Assembly: GCA_002716125.1 (NCBI GenBank)
Contig: PAZH01000004.1
Location: forward strand, 62,001 to 126,000
Source of the DNA: Rhodospirillaceae bacterium
Lineage (GTDB): Bacteria > Pseudomonadota > Alphaproteobacteria > UBA8366
Direction of reading: 5' to 3'
Length of the DNA stretch: 64,000 nt
In this document: positions 19,508 to 28,208 of the stretch, piece after piece
Position numbering within the stretch: the stretch's first letter is position 1
Layout: every line of letters begins with the position of its first letter
The notes under the pieces: model-generated
Told to the model about the DNA's origin: nothing
The model's input: the letters and a program-made list of their open reading frames with translations, nothing else
The model's database searches: none
Translations under genes and position numbers: made by a program

Positions 19508-20539
19508 TTACGCGGTCTTGTTCCGAATGCAATCAACCAATCGCGAGACCGTATCGGGACTGGTTTGTTTGTCGACACCATGTCCAAGATTGAAAATATG
19601 CGGCCGATTTACGCAAGCGCCCACGATTCGATCGACCGCCGCGTCCATCGCGTCGCCACCCGTTAACAGATATACGGGATCAAGATTGCCTTGGATTGGC
19701 ATTCCGGCCGGTAAATTCGCATCGGCCCAAGATAGCGACACGGTGGTATCCAAAGAAACGGCCGATACTCCGGTTTCGGCCGCAAACGGCACGTACATCG
19801 CTCCTGCTCCTCTCGGGAAGCCGATGATCGGCAAATCAGGCCAACGCGCACGGAGCGCGCTTACAATGCGTTTTATCGGCTCTAGAACCCATGTCCGGAA
19901 CTCTTCCTCGGGCAAAACCCCTGCATGGCTCTCAAAAATCTGCAACGCTTCGGCACCGGCTTCAGCCTGCGCCGATAAATGCGCGATGGTCGCCTCCACC
20001 AATAAATCCATCAACTGGCCGAACAGTTCCGGGTCCCGATAACAGAACGACTTGATATTGTGAAAATCGCGGCTCGTCCGGCCTTCGATCATATAGCACG
20101 CCACGGTCCAAGGGGCGCCCGCAAACCCAATCAAAGCGGTATCAGGTCCAAGGCGCTGGCGAAGCGTGGCAACCGTTTCGTAGACCGGTGCCAATTTCGC
20201 CAATACCCCATCGATCGACAGCCTCGATACAGCCTCCGCATCTCGGACCGGCTCAAGAACGGGTCCCGTCCCTTCGACAAACGAGACGTCCTGTCCAAGA
20301 CCGTCCGGGACAACGAGTATGTCGGAGAACAGAATTGCCGCATCGAACCCATATCGCTCGATCGGCTGAATCGTCACTTCAACTGCAAAATCCGGCGTAT
20401 AACACAAGTCGAGAAACCCACCGGCCTTCGCCCGTAGCTCACGATACTCCGGTAAATACCGCCCGGCTTGGCGCATCAGCCAAATCGGCGGCGGATCACG
20501 GCGTTCACCGTTCAGAACTTCTAGAAACGCTTTGGCCAT
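19508..20539 (-). CDS. hemE: uroporphyrinogen decarboxylase
   Basis: Converts uroporphyrinogen III to coproporphyrinogen III. The signature PPIWLMRQAGRYLPEYR is near the N-terminus, and the GFAGAPWTVACYMIEG motif and the DTTVSLSWA region are present. The track ORF begins at a GTG at 20578, but the ATG at 20539 (MAKAFLEVLNGE, 343 aa) fits the family start better and has a GGAG a few bases upstream, while the GTG has none. hemE is the leftward boundary gene of the origin in Caulobacter and Rickettsia, and the gap upstream here is AT-rich and origin-like. Confidence 0.96.
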   Translation of the reverse strand: MAKAFLEVLNGERRDPPPIWLMRQAGRYLPEYRELRAKAGGFLDLCYTPDFAVEVTIQPIERYGFDAAILFSDILVVPDGLGQDVSFVEGTGPVLEPVRDAEAVSRLSIDGVLAKLAPVYETVATLRQRLGPDTALIGFAGAPWTVACYMIEGRTSRDFHNIKSFCYRDPELFGQLMDLLVEATIAHLSAQAEAGAEALQIFESHAGVLPEEEFRTWVLEPIKRIVSALRARWPDLPIIGFPRGAGAMYVPFAAETGVSAVSLDTTVSLSWADANLPAGMPIQGNLDPVYLLTGGDAMDAAVDRIVGACVNRPHIFNLGHGVDKQTSPDTVSRLVDCIRNKTA

Positions 20540-20938
20540 CGGACTCCGGTCATGTTCGGACTGTGGGTTATCGGGCACGGACTGAATACAAACAATAAAG
20601 AGTCAATAAAAGGTAGTTGTAGTGGTTATGCGGTGATTAACGGGGAATATCATAAATATTGATCGATGAATGAGAGAGACGGTGATCAATCCAGGATCCT
20701 GTTATTAAAATCAGTAGAATTCCACTAATAGTCTGAAAACACTCGGTGAAATTCTTTTAAACAGCCTTGAACAAATCGCGGATGCGTCGATTTTCGATCG
20801 GCCGTACTTCAATTTTATCTCAAAGTTATCCGCATGTTCGAAAATCGCCTGAAACATTCGCAATTTGGGAATTCTTTCGCTAAATTCGAGTTCGTCTGTG
20901 GGTAACTTTCATTTGTTCACATTGTCTTAGGAAGGGTT
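20540..20938. other. oriC: putative chromosomal replication origin (oriC)
   Basis: This 399-bp gap between hemE and ppsR is the only long gene-free stretch in the window. It is clearly more AT-rich than its surroundings, especially 20580-20770. DnaA-box-like nonamers (consensus TTATNCACA) are TTATCCGCA at 20826-20834, TGTGGGTAA (inverted) at 20897-20905 and TTGTTCACA at 20913-20921, each one mismatch off, plus a weaker TGTGGGTTA at 20562-20570. A CtrA-like half-match (TTAA-N7-TGAA) is at 20757-20771. The hemE/UPF0085 location is the known oriC position in Caulobacter and Rickettsia, genes on both sides point away, and parA/parB/parS are within 14 kb. No perfect DnaA box is present, so the exact boundaries are uncertain. 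Confidence 0.75.
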
Positions 20939-21766
20939 GTGAAGGAATTTCACTTACACCTGGTTTCCGACGCGACGGGCGAGACCGTTCATAGCGTTGC
21001 TCGCGCGTGTTTTGTCCAGTTCGAAGGTATCGAGCCGATCGAACACCATTGGCCTTTGGTGCGGACGAAAGGACAGATCGAGAAAATCTTAGGGAAAATC
21101 GAAGAAAATCCGGGTGTCGTTCTTTTCACGATCGTGAAAGAGGAATTACGAACCGCACTTGAGATCGGTTGTGGGCGTCTGCATGTCCCCTGTATCTCCG
21201 TTTTGGATCCCGTCATTCACGCGCTCACAGCTTTTCTCGGTCTGGAGAGCAGCGGCCAATCGGGTCGGCAGCATACGTTGGATGCTAATTATTTCGATCG
21301 TATCGATGCAATGACCTACACGCTTAATCATGACGATGGTCAGTCGACACATGATCTCGGCGATGCGGATATCGTTTTGGTCGGTGTATCGCGTACTTCC
21401 AAGACACCAACTTGTATCTACCTTGCAAACCGTGGCCTGAAGGCGGCAAACGTGCCGGTGGTCCCGAATATTCAGCTTCCAGAAGTTTTTGAGACGTTGG
21501 ATGGACGGAGCGATCCGCTCATCGTCGGTCTGACCACAGACCCGAAACGGCTTGTCCAGGTACGTCGTAATCGTCTCCGCTTGTTGGATCACAACGACGA
21601 TACGGATTATGTAGACCCTGAAATTGTTCGCGACGAAGTGGCGACGGCTCGCCGCTTGTTTAGTGATCGCGAATGGCCGGTGATTGATGTGACGCGTCGC
21701 TCCATAGAAGAAACAGCCGCGACAATTTTGCAAATTCTCGAACGCCAAAGGCAATCCGATGCCTAG
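20939..21766 (+). CDS. ppsR: PEP synthase / pyruvate phosphate dikinase regulatory protein (kinase-pyrophosphorylase, UPF0085)
   Basis: This 275-aa protein belongs to the DUF299 family, bifunctional ADP-dependent kinases and Pi-dependent pyrophosphorylases that switch PEP synthase or PPDK off and on. The N-terminus FHLHLVSDATGETVHSVARA and the P-loop-like GVSRTSKTPTCIYLANRG at about 150-167 are diagnostic. The start is a GTG at 20939 with AGGAAGG just upstream. It is the first gene on the right side of the putative origin, the place of the RP001/CC_0001 gene in related genomes. Its end overlaps maf by 8 bp. Confidence 0.93.
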   Translation: MKEFHLHLVSDATGETVHSVARACFVQFEGIEPIEHHWPLVRTKGQIEKILGKIEENPGVVLFTIVKEELRTALEIGCGRLHVPCISVLDPVIHALTAFLGLESSGQSGRQHTLDANYFDRIDAMTYTLNHDDGQSTHDLGDADIVLVGVSRTSKTPTCIYLANRGLKAANVPVVPNIQLPEVFETLDGRSDPLIVGLTTDPKRLVQVRRNRLRLLDHNDDTDYVDPEIVRDEVATARRLFSDREWPVIDVTRRSIEETAATILQILERQRQSDA

Positions 21767-22370
21767 CGGGCATACAAGTGCCGTTATTCTCGCCTCCGGC
21801 AGTCGGTCCCGTGCCGCCATGTTGTCCGCCAGCGGCCTCGACATTCAAATTCAACCGGCAGATCTAGATGAAACATCCGTCAAGGATGCTTGTCGCGACC
21901 AAGGTAAAAGTGTTGATTTTGTCGCTGCCCGGCTGGCCCGCGAAAAAGCAGCGGCCATTTCAGCGACAAACGAAGACGTTTATGTGATCGGTGCCGATCA
22001 AATGTTGGATTGTGATGGGCAATGGTTCGATAAACCGCCGAATCTCGAGGCGGCGGCAGAATCTCTTATAAAACTAAGGGGCCGGTCACATGATTTAGTG
22101 ACCAGTGCCAGTATCGTTCGCAACGGCGAAGAAGTTTGGCGTCTGACGGATCGTGCGACGCTTCACATGCGCGATTTTTCAGATCGTTTTCTCGACCAAT
22201 ATCTATCCGATGTTGGCGAACTCGCTTTGACATCGGTCGGGGCCTATCAGCTGGAAGGGCGCGGTGCGCAGCTGTTCGAACGGATCGAAGGCGACTATTT
22301 TACGATTCTCGGTTTACCCCTGTTGCCATTATTGTCGTACCTTCGAGAGCAGGAATTGATTCCCTCGTGA
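21759..22370 (+). CDS. maf: Maf-family nucleoside triphosphate pyrophosphatase
   Basis: House-cleaning pyrophosphatase of 203 aa that hydrolyses non-canonical or modified NTPs. The Maf opening ILASGSRSRAAMLSASGL, the catalytic region VIGADQMLDCDG and the GAYQLEGRGAQLFERIEGDYFTILGLPL stretch are all clear. Overlaps ppsR by 8 bp and shares a GTGA start/stop overlap with aroE, so ppsR-maf-aroE-coaE-dnaQ look like one operon running away from the origin. Confidence 0.94.
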   Translation: MPSGHTSAVILASGSRSRAAMLSASGLDIQIQPADLDETSVKDACRDQGKSVDFVAARLAREKAAAISATNEDVYVIGADQMLDCDGQWFDKPPNLEAAAESLIKLRGRSHDLVTSASIVRNGEEVWRLTDRATLHMRDFSDRFLDQYLSDVGELALTSVGAYQLEGRGAQLFERIEGDYFTILGLPLLPLLSYLREQELIPS

Positions 22371-23212
22371 ACTTGTCTGGAAAAGCAAAGCTTGCCGGTG
22401 TCATGGGGTGGCCCATCTCGCACTCACGCTCGCCCTTACTGCATGGGTATTGGCTGCGTGAATTAAACATCGATGGCGCTTACCTTCCTTTTGCCGTCGA
22501 TCCCGAAAATATCGAAGCCGCCCTGCGCGCATTGCCGATCCTCGGTATATCCGGCGTTAATCTGACCGTGCCGCACAAAGAGTTGGCGATGTCGATATGT
22601 GATCATATCGATCCGATCGGCAGACGGATCGGTGCGGTAAACACAATTGTCGTGAATGATGACGGAACGCTCTCCGGCACAAATACGGATGCTTTTGGAT
22701 TTCTTGAGAACCTAAGAGCCGAGAGCGCGTGGCGTGCGAGCGACGGCCCAGCACTGGTATTAGGTGCCGGCGGTGCGGCGCGGGCGATCGTCGCCGCGCT
22801 TATCGACGACGGTATTGGCGAGGTTCGCCTCGCCAATCGGACTTTATCGCGCGCCGAAGCACTTGCGGCTGAATTCGGTCGTGCCGTCACGACAGTTCCG
22901 TGGGATCAGATTAATGCGGCCATGGATGGAACGGCGCTTCTGGTGAATACGTCGACCCTTGGCATGACGGGTCAGCCGGATCTGGAACTCGACCTTCAGG
23001 ATCTCCCGGACACGGCTGTCGTAAACGATATCGTCTATTCGCCCTTAGAGACGACACTGCTGCGCAAGGCCAAGACGCGCGGCAATTCCGTTGTCGATGG
23101 ACTCGGCATGTTGCTACATCAGGCCCGGCCCGGGTTTACGGCCTGGTTCGGTAAAGAGCCGACGGTTTCGGACGGATTAAGGGCGCATATTCTTGCGGAT
23201 CTTTCAGCATGA
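22367..23212 (+). CDS. aroE: shikimate dehydrogenase
   Basis: Reduces 3-dehydroshikimate with NADPH in aromatic amino-acid synthesis. The track ORF starts at 22136 inside maf, but the family start follows the GTG at 22367 (LSGKAKLAGVMGWPISHSRSPLLH), overlapping the maf stop as GTGA and preceded by an AGCAGGA ribosome site. This gives 281 aa. Substrate-binding residues are in SHSRSP and NLTVPHK (catalytic Lys), and the NADPH fold in LVLGAGGAARAI. It overlaps coaE by 4 bp. Confidence 0.96.
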   Translation: MNLSGKAKLAGVMGWPISHSRSPLLHGYWLRELNIDGAYLPFAVDPENIEAALRALPILGISGVNLTVPHKELAMSICDHIDPIGRRIGAVNTIVVNDDGTLSGTNTDAFGFLENLRAESAWRASDGPALVLGAGGAARAIVAALIDDGIGEVRLANRTLSRAEALAAEFGRAVTTVPWDQINAAMDGTALLVNTSTLGMTGQPDLELDLQDLPDTAVVNDIVYSPLETTLLRKAKTRGNSVVDGLGMLLHQARPGFTAWFGKEPTVSDGLRAHILADLSA

Positions 23213-23823
23213 TCGTCCTTGGTTTAACGGGATCGATCGGTATGGGGAAAAGCACTGCCGCCGAAATGTTGCGCCGCCTCGGTGTTCCTGTGAGTGATGC
23301 CGATGCCATCGTGCATGAATTGATCGGGCCCGGCGGGCGCGCCGTATCGGCCGTGGAGGACAGTTTTCCGGGGGTGACGACAGCGGGCGCCGTCGACCGA
23401 GCCGCTCTTGGGGCCAAAGTTTTTGGCGATCCAGATGCGCTAAAGACGTTAGAGCAAATTTTGCATCCGCTGGTCGAAGCGGAGCGGGATCGTTTTCTCA
23501 AGCAATGCCGTCGATACCGCAAGCGGGTCGTGGCTTTGGATATTCCGCTATTATATGAAGTCGAGGCGGACAAATTATGCGATGCAACGATTGTCGTATC
23601 CGCGAGTTCCATTTTGCAGGAGACGCGGGTACTCGCGCGCCCCGGCATGACGAAAGAAAAGCTCGAAAATATAAGAAAACAGCAGATGAGCGATCTCGAG
23701 AAACGTCGACGCGCGACCTTTATCGTTCCGACGGGCAATGGAAGACGCTCCACCTTGCAAGCGCTCGCGCGGATCGTCAGACTATCAAGAGACGGGCTAT
23801 TACCAGCGCCCGCTAGGCGGTAG
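23209..23823 (+). CDS. coaE: dephospho-CoA kinase
   Basis: Last step of coenzyme A synthesis, 204 aa. P-loop GLTGSIGMGKST at about residues 5-16, then the CoA-binding region PVSDADAIVHEL, and the DIPLLYE motif typical of CoaE. Starts within the aroE stop (ATGA overlap) and ends 3 bases before dnaQ. Confidence 0.97.
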   Translation: MIVLGLTGSIGMGKSTAAEMLRRLGVPVSDADAIVHELIGPGGRAVSAVEDSFPGVTTAGAVDRAALGAKVFGDPDALKTLEQILHPLVEAERDRFLKQCRRYRKRVVALDIPLLYEVEADKLCDATIVVSASSILQETRVLARPGMTKEKLENIRKQQMSDLEKRRRATFIVPTGNGRRSTLQALARIVRLSRDGLLPAPARR

Positions 23824-23826
23824 ATC

Positions 23827-24504
23827 ATGCGTGAGATTGTCCTCGATACCGAAACCACAGGACTGGATCCGAAATCCGGCGATCGCCTGGTCGAAATCGG
23901 TTGCGTTGAGCTTGATAACCATTTGCCGACCGGCCGAACCTATCACCAATACGTTAATCCCGAGCGCGACATGCCGGACGAAGCGTTTCGCGTGCATGGA
24001 CTGTCGGAAGCGTTCCTTGCGAAACATCCGGTGTTCGCGGATATCGCCGACGCGTTTCTCGAGTTTATTGGCGATGCGGATCTCGTCATCCATAACGCCA
24101 GTTTTGACTTGGGATTCATTAACGCCGAATTGCAACGGCTCGGCCGCGCATCGGTTGAAAACCGTCGGGCGATTGACACCGTGCAAATAGCGCGCGGAAA
24201 GTATCCAGGCGCACAAGCCAGTCTCGATGCGCTTTGCCGGCGATTCGAAATCGACCTATCCGCACGTGCGAAGCACGGTGCCTTGCTGGATGCCGAATTG
24301 TTGGCCGATGTCTATCTCGAGTTGGTTGGCGGCCGGCAGCCCGGTTTCGAATTGGCGTCGCAGCGGCGGCGGTCTGCAAGCCAAACGGTGGAGACACGAG
24401 AAAAACCGGCCCGGCCCGCCCGGCCGCACGCACCGAGCGAAGCCGAAAGCACCGCACACCAGGCATTCTTAGAGAAAATTAAAGATCCAATTTGGCGAGA
24501 ATAA
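23827..24504 (+). CDS. dnaQ: DNA polymerase III epsilon subunit (proofreading exonuclease)
   Basis: 225-aa DEDDh 3'-5' exonuclease. Exo I is [11 protein letters not shown], Exo [18 protein letters not shown], and Exo IIIepsilon [18 protein letters not shown] with its catalytic His. The C-terminal tail is Arg/Ala/Pro-rich and ends in a short helix, as expected for the segment that binds the alpha subunit. It closes the operon that starts at ppsR and is convergent with secB, 18 bases away. Confidence 0.96.
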   Translation: MREIVLDTETTGLDPKSGDRLVEIGCVELDNHLPTGRTYHQYVNPERDMPDEAFRVHGLSEAFLAKHPVFADIADAFLEFIGDADLVIHNASFDLGFINAELQRLGRASVENRRAIDTVQIARGKYPGAQASLDALCRRFEIDLSARAKHGALLDAELLADVYLELVGGRQPGFELASQRRRSASQTVETREKPARPARPHAPSEAESTAHQAFLEKIKDPIWRE

Positions 24505-24522
24505 TCCGTCTCGCGCGGTGCT

Positions 24523-24984
24523 CTACTCCGCCGTCTCCGTGCTTCGGCGATACATATCCACGAAGTCCACATTCGAAATCATAAGAGGCGGGAAACCGCC
24601 ATCGCGCGTTACATTCGAGATGATTGCTCGTGCGAACGGAAACAGCATTCGCGGCACTTCAATCAAAATGAGCGGCTGTTTGTGTTCCTCCGGGATATCA
24701 CCGACTTCGGCAATCGCGCCATAATCGAGCTCGGTGATAAACAGCACCGTTTCGCCCGCTTTGGCTTGCGCTTCGACGTGCAGATTGACTTCGAATAGAT
24801 TTTCCCCGATCTGATCCGCCGTCACATTGACTTCGATTGCGATATCGGGTGCGCCGTCCGGCGGCTGCAGAAACAACGCGGGCGCGCCGGGGTTCTCGAA
24901 AGATAAATCTTTCACATACTGATGCGTGATGTTGAGCGGAACAATTCCTTCTTCCATTGCCCCTGCTTGTTGATCTTCCGACAT
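24523..24984 (-). CDS. secB: protein-export chaperone SecB
   Basis: Cytoplasmic tetrameric chaperone that keeps preproteins unfolded and passes them to SecA. 153 aa with the family features YVKDLSFENP near the N-terminus, the beta-sheet core IAIEVNVTA...VNLHVEAQA, the ETVLFITELDYGAI region and LFPFARAIISNVTRDGGFPPLMI. Located on the right origin flank after dnaQ, the usual position in this class. Confidence 0.97.
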   Translation of the reverse strand: MSEDQQAGAMEEGIVPLNITHQYVKDLSFENPGAPALFLQPPDGAPDIAIEVNVTADQIGENLFEVNLHVEAQAKAGETVLFITELDYGAIAEVGDIPEEHKQPLILIEVPRMLFPFARAIISNVTRDGGFPPLMISNVDFVDMYRRSTETAE

Positions 24985-25017
24985 GCGCTTGAAGCTCCTA
25001 TGTGTGAGGCCCGCCAG

Positions 25018-25587
25018 CTAGCATGGAAATTCCATGGGGACAACAGCGCCGCCACCCGGATGTGTATCGAACGGGTCAAATTCGACCAATTGCGCATTAT
25101 CGACTGTGTGACCCGTCAAACCGCGAATAAAACCCCAGTGGCTGACCACGAGGGTTTTCTGCCAGTCTTCGGATTGCGACTGCGTATGACGAAAGTGAAT
25201 GCAGCGTTGATCGAGTTGTTCTTCGCTCTCAATCGGCGTCGGCCACCACTGCTCGTCGATGTGATCGAGGTGCAAGTTCGGCCATTGATTTCGTAATTCG
25301 GCTCCAGGTGTGCCGATATCACACGCGAAAGCCGCGCGTTCGCCGATACGCGGGTCGACATGTACCGCCACGCGAAGACTCTCGGCGACGATCGATGCGG
25401 TTTGCAGTGCACGCGTATAAGGGCTTGTGAGAATTCGTTCTATCGGCCTGCTCGCGAGATACCTCACCGCGTCCGCCACCTGTTTTCGGCCGGCATCCGT
25501 AAGCTTTGGGTCTCGAATGCCGGGGTCGACGCGGGTTTTCTTATAAACCACGTTGAATTCCGATTCGCCGTGTCGCATCAATATCAT
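25018..25587 (-). CDS. histidine phosphatase (phosphoglycerate mutase-like) family protein
   Basis: 189 aa from the ATG at 25587, which follows the fxsA stop by one base; the longer track ORF runs antisense into fxsA and is not credible. The RHGE motif (MRHGESEFN) holds the catalytic His, the second His is in VVSHWGFIRG, and Arg/Glu partners are in TSPYTRALQTA and GERAAF. The substrate is unknown; the family includes small-molecule and protein phosphatases. It lies between secB and fxsA, which suggests a local insertion relative to the usual order, but I cannot test that here. Confidence 0.88.
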   Translation of the reverse strand: MILMRHGESEFNVVYKKTRVDPGIRDPKLTDAGRKQVADAVRYLASRPIERILTSPYTRALQTASIVAESLRVAVHVDPRIGERAAFACDIGTPGAELRNQWPNLHLDHIDEQWWPTPIESEEQLDQRCIHFRHTQSQSEDWQKTLVVSHWGFIRGLTGHTVDNAQLVEFDPFDTHPGGGAVVPMEFPC

Positions 25588-25588
25588 G

Positions 25589-26095
25589 CTATTCTTTCCT
25601 CTCGTCGCGGCCGGGTGTGTTTCGCGCATCCGTGTCTGGATCCTCGCGCACTTCCGTAAACTCCGCATCGATGACCTGGTTGTTAGGCCCGCTATATGGC
25701 GTGCCGCTATGGTGACCGTTTGAGACATGGACAGCCCCGCGGGACATGAGAAGGTTCGCCAATCCGGATCCGATGGCTTGGCGAATACCCGGAATAAATA
25801 AGGCGAAACCGACGCCGTCCGTCAGAAAGCCAGGGGTAAGCAACAACGCTCCGGCGACAAGCAAGCATAAGCCGGTAAAGACTTCACCGATTGGCATTTC
25901 GCCACGGTTCAAACTTTCTTGGACGCGGTGCAACGCTCGCAATCCTTGGTAACGCAGCAGTGTCGTGCCCAAAATCGCGGTCAAAATCACCAGGCCCAAT
26001 GTCGGCCATAACCCAAAACGCTCGCCCGCCTGAATGAAGATCGCAATTTCAGCAATGGGGACAGCAATGAAAAGAATGAGGAGGAGGACTGGCAT
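25589..26095 (-). CDS. fxsA: FxsA family membrane protein
   Basis: 168-aa inner-membrane protein. The N-terminus has the FxsA pattern PIAEIAIFIQAGERFGLWPTLGLVILTAILGTTLLRYQG and the central LLVAGALLLTPGFLTDGVGF. Three or four hydrophobic segments are followed by a polar, acidic tail of about 50 residues. In Escherichia coli FxsA reduces phage T7 exclusion by F; its wider role is not clear. Divergent from the Tim44-like gene across a 158-bp gap with no other feature I can support. Confidence 0.9.
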   Translation of the reverse strand: MPVLLLILFIAVPIAEIAIFIQAGERFGLWPTLGLVILTAILGTTLLRYQGLRALHRVQESLNRGEMPIGEVFTGLCLLVAGALLLTPGFLTDGVGFALFIPGIRQAIGSGLANLLMSRGAVHVSNGHHSGTPYSGPNNQVIDAEFTEVREDPDTDARNTPGRDERKE

Positions 26096-26253
26096 ACTTG
26101 CTCTTTAGCGATGGAACGCCTATCTAACAGGGGTTCTGGCACGCCACGAAAAGTACCGATTCGTGGGATATTGTTAGGTCGTTCCTAACGTAAGGCCGGA
26201 AGACAGCCTTCGCAACGGGCGACGCCGCCCGGAAGGCATGGAAAGGGCGTAGA

Positions 26254-26931
26254 ATGAGCGGCGGTTTAGGTTTTATTGATATAATTCTCTTCGCGATGCT
26301 GGCCGCGTTTCTCATCTATCGGCTCGGCAGCGTCTTAGGCAAGCGAACCGGGCATGAACAAGAGCGGCCTGATTTGTTCGGGGCCGGTATGAGCCGCGAA
26401 GCCAATCAAGAAGACAATGTCATTTCGCTTCCGGATCGCGGAGTCGAACCCGACATCGAGCCCACGCAACCAATGTCACCTTTAGACGAGGGCGTGGCTG
26501 CGATTCGTTCGGCCGATCGGAATTTCGATCCGGGCGAATTCGCACAAGGCGCAAATTCGGCGTTCGAAATGATCGTCGAGGGTTTTGCGCGCGGCGACAC
26601 GGAGACTTTGCGCAACTTATTGAGTGATGATGTCTACGCGAACTTCGCGACGGCCATTCAAGAACGCGAAGCTGCGAACCAAACACATGAGACAACGATC
26701 GTTGGTGTCGATGTCGCTGAAATCATCGAAGCGGAGTTGGACGGCCGAACCGCGCTGGTCACGATGAAATATGTTAGCGAACAAGTGAACGTAACACGGG
26801 ACGAGGACGGTTCCGTCGCCGAAGGCGATCCCAGTGCTGTTGTGCGAATTACCGATATCTGGACCTTCGCACGCGATGTGAACTCTTCGGACCCGAACTG
26901 GACATTGGTCGCGACCCGAAGCCCGAACTGA
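26254..26931 (+). CDS. Tim44/TimA-like domain protein
   Basis: 225-aa protein with one N-terminal membrane helix (FIDIILFAMLAAFLIYRLGSVLGKRTG), an acidic linker and a C-terminal Tim44-like domain (GANSAFEMIVEGFARGDTETLRNLLSDDVYANF...). Alphaproteobacterial members (TimA) are the bacterial relatives of mitochondrial Tim44 and are found beside secB and mltA, as here. A role near the Sec pathway is suggested by context but is not shown by sequence. 11 bases separate it from mltA. Confidence 0.92.
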   Translation: MSGGLGFIDIILFAMLAAFLIYRLGSVLGKRTGHEQERPDLFGAGMSREANQEDNVISLPDRGVEPDIEPTQPMSPLDEGVAAIRSADRNFDPGEFAQGANSAFEMIVEGFARGDTETLRNLLSDDVYANFATAIQEREAANQTHETTIVGVDVAEIIEAELDGRTALVTMKYVSEQVNVTRDEDGSVAEGDPSAVVRITDIWTFARDVNSSDPNWTLVATRSPN

Positions 26932-26942
26932 TCGTTTCGCAT

Positions 26943-28145
26943 ATGAATTCACAAAGGATGGCCGCGGTGAATATTCTCCGGGGGGCGGCTGTCTGTGGTG
27001 CCATTCTGCTGGCGGGCGCATGTGCACAAACCGCGACCGACGCGTCGATAAAGACGCAACAGTCGCACCGTTTGATTGCCAAAACTTTCTTGGATCTTCC
27101 GGCGTGGTCCCGCGATCAGCATGGCGAAGCTCTGCATGCATTTCTGAAATCCTGCCCTGTTCTTGTCTCACGTGCTGCGCCCGTCATACGTGATGTTTTC
27201 GAAACGCCGCCGGATTGGCGAAGGGTTTGTGCCGAGGCGGCACAGACGGACCCGGACGATCAGGTCGCGTCCCGGCTCTTTTTCGAAACATGGTTCCGGC
27301 CATATTTGGTGACAGTGCGATCGGCGCAGGATGGCCTCTTCACCGGATATTTCGAGGCGGAGCTGCGGGGCGCGCGCACCCAAGACGACACGTTCAAATA
27401 TCCGCTCTATGGCATCCCAAGCGATTTGATTTCCGTCGACCTTGGTCGTTTCGACGGCCGATTGCGGGGCCGTTCGGTGATTGGGCGAGTCGAGGGCGGG
27501 CGCATGCTGCCGTATTATCGACGCGCGGACATTCAACAAGGTTCAATCGGACGCCGGGCGAAAGTACTTGCCTGGGTCGACGATCGGATCGACGCGTTTC
27601 TCCTCCATGTCCAAGGGTCTGGTCGTATCCTGTTGCCGGATGGCGACGTTTTGCGGATTGGATATGCCGGCAATAATGGCCATGGGTACGTATCGATCGG
27701 CCGTGCCCTGATCAAGAAGGGCGAGTTGTCGGCGGGACAAGCGGGTTGGACGCAGATTCGGCGTTGGATCGAAACGAACCCACAGAAGGCCGACGCCCTA
27801 TTAGCGGAAAATCCTCGATATATTTTCTTTCGTGAAATTCCGGGCGATGGTCCGATCGGCGCGCAGGGTGTCGCGCTGACGCCGCGGCGAAGTCTCGCTG
27901 TGGACCGCCGATACATCCCGCTTGGGGCACCGCTTTGGCTCGACACGGTTTGGCCGGGCGGCGGCAAGCGACCGTTGCGGCGGCTCATGGTGGCGCAAGA
28001 TACGGGCAATGCGATCAAGGGACCGATCCGGGGCGACTTCTTTTGGGGTTATGGGCAGGACGCGCTGGCGGAAGCCGGTCGCATGAAAAGTCGCGGAAAC
28101 TATTATCTGCTTCTGCCCAAATCGACCGAGCCGCCGAGTTCGTGA
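26943..28145 (+). CDS. mltA: membrane-bound lytic murein transglycosylase A
   Basis: 400-aa peptidoglycan lytic transglycosylase. A signal with a lipobox (LLAGACAQ) predicts outer-membrane attachment. The MltA domain includes GLFTGYFEAELRG, YRRADIQQG and HVQGSGRILLPDG; the C-terminal 3D domain has LMVAQDTGNAIKGPIRGDFFWGYG, with the catalytic Asp in QDTG. Located right after the Tim44-like gene. In many alphaproteobacteria an smr gene follows mltA; here lutABC lies between them. Confidence 0.95.
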   Translation: MNSQRMAAVNILRGAAVCGAILLAGACAQTATDASIKTQQSHRLIAKTFLDLPAWSRDQHGEALHAFLKSCPVLVSRAAPVIRDVFETPPDWRRVCAEAAQTDPDDQVASRLFFETWFRPYLVTVRSAQDGLFTGYFEAELRGARTQDDTFKYPLYGIPSDLISVDLGRFDGRLRGRSVIGRVEGGRMLPYYRRADIQQGSIGRRAKVLAWVDDRIDAFLLHVQGSGRILLPDGDVLRIGYAGNNGHGYVSIGRALIKKGELSAGQAGWTQIRRWIETNPQKADALLAENPRYIFFREIPGDGPIGAQGVALTPRRSLAVDRRYIPLGAPLWLDTVWPGGGKRPLRRLMVAQDTGNAIKGPIRGDFFWGYGQDALAEAGRMKSRGNYYLLLPKSTEPPSS

Positions 28146-28208
28146 ACCGTTGCCTTTCCGGGGCGCGGCGATCATTCTAGCCAAAATTCGTAAACCAAAG
28201 GTGGGTTA

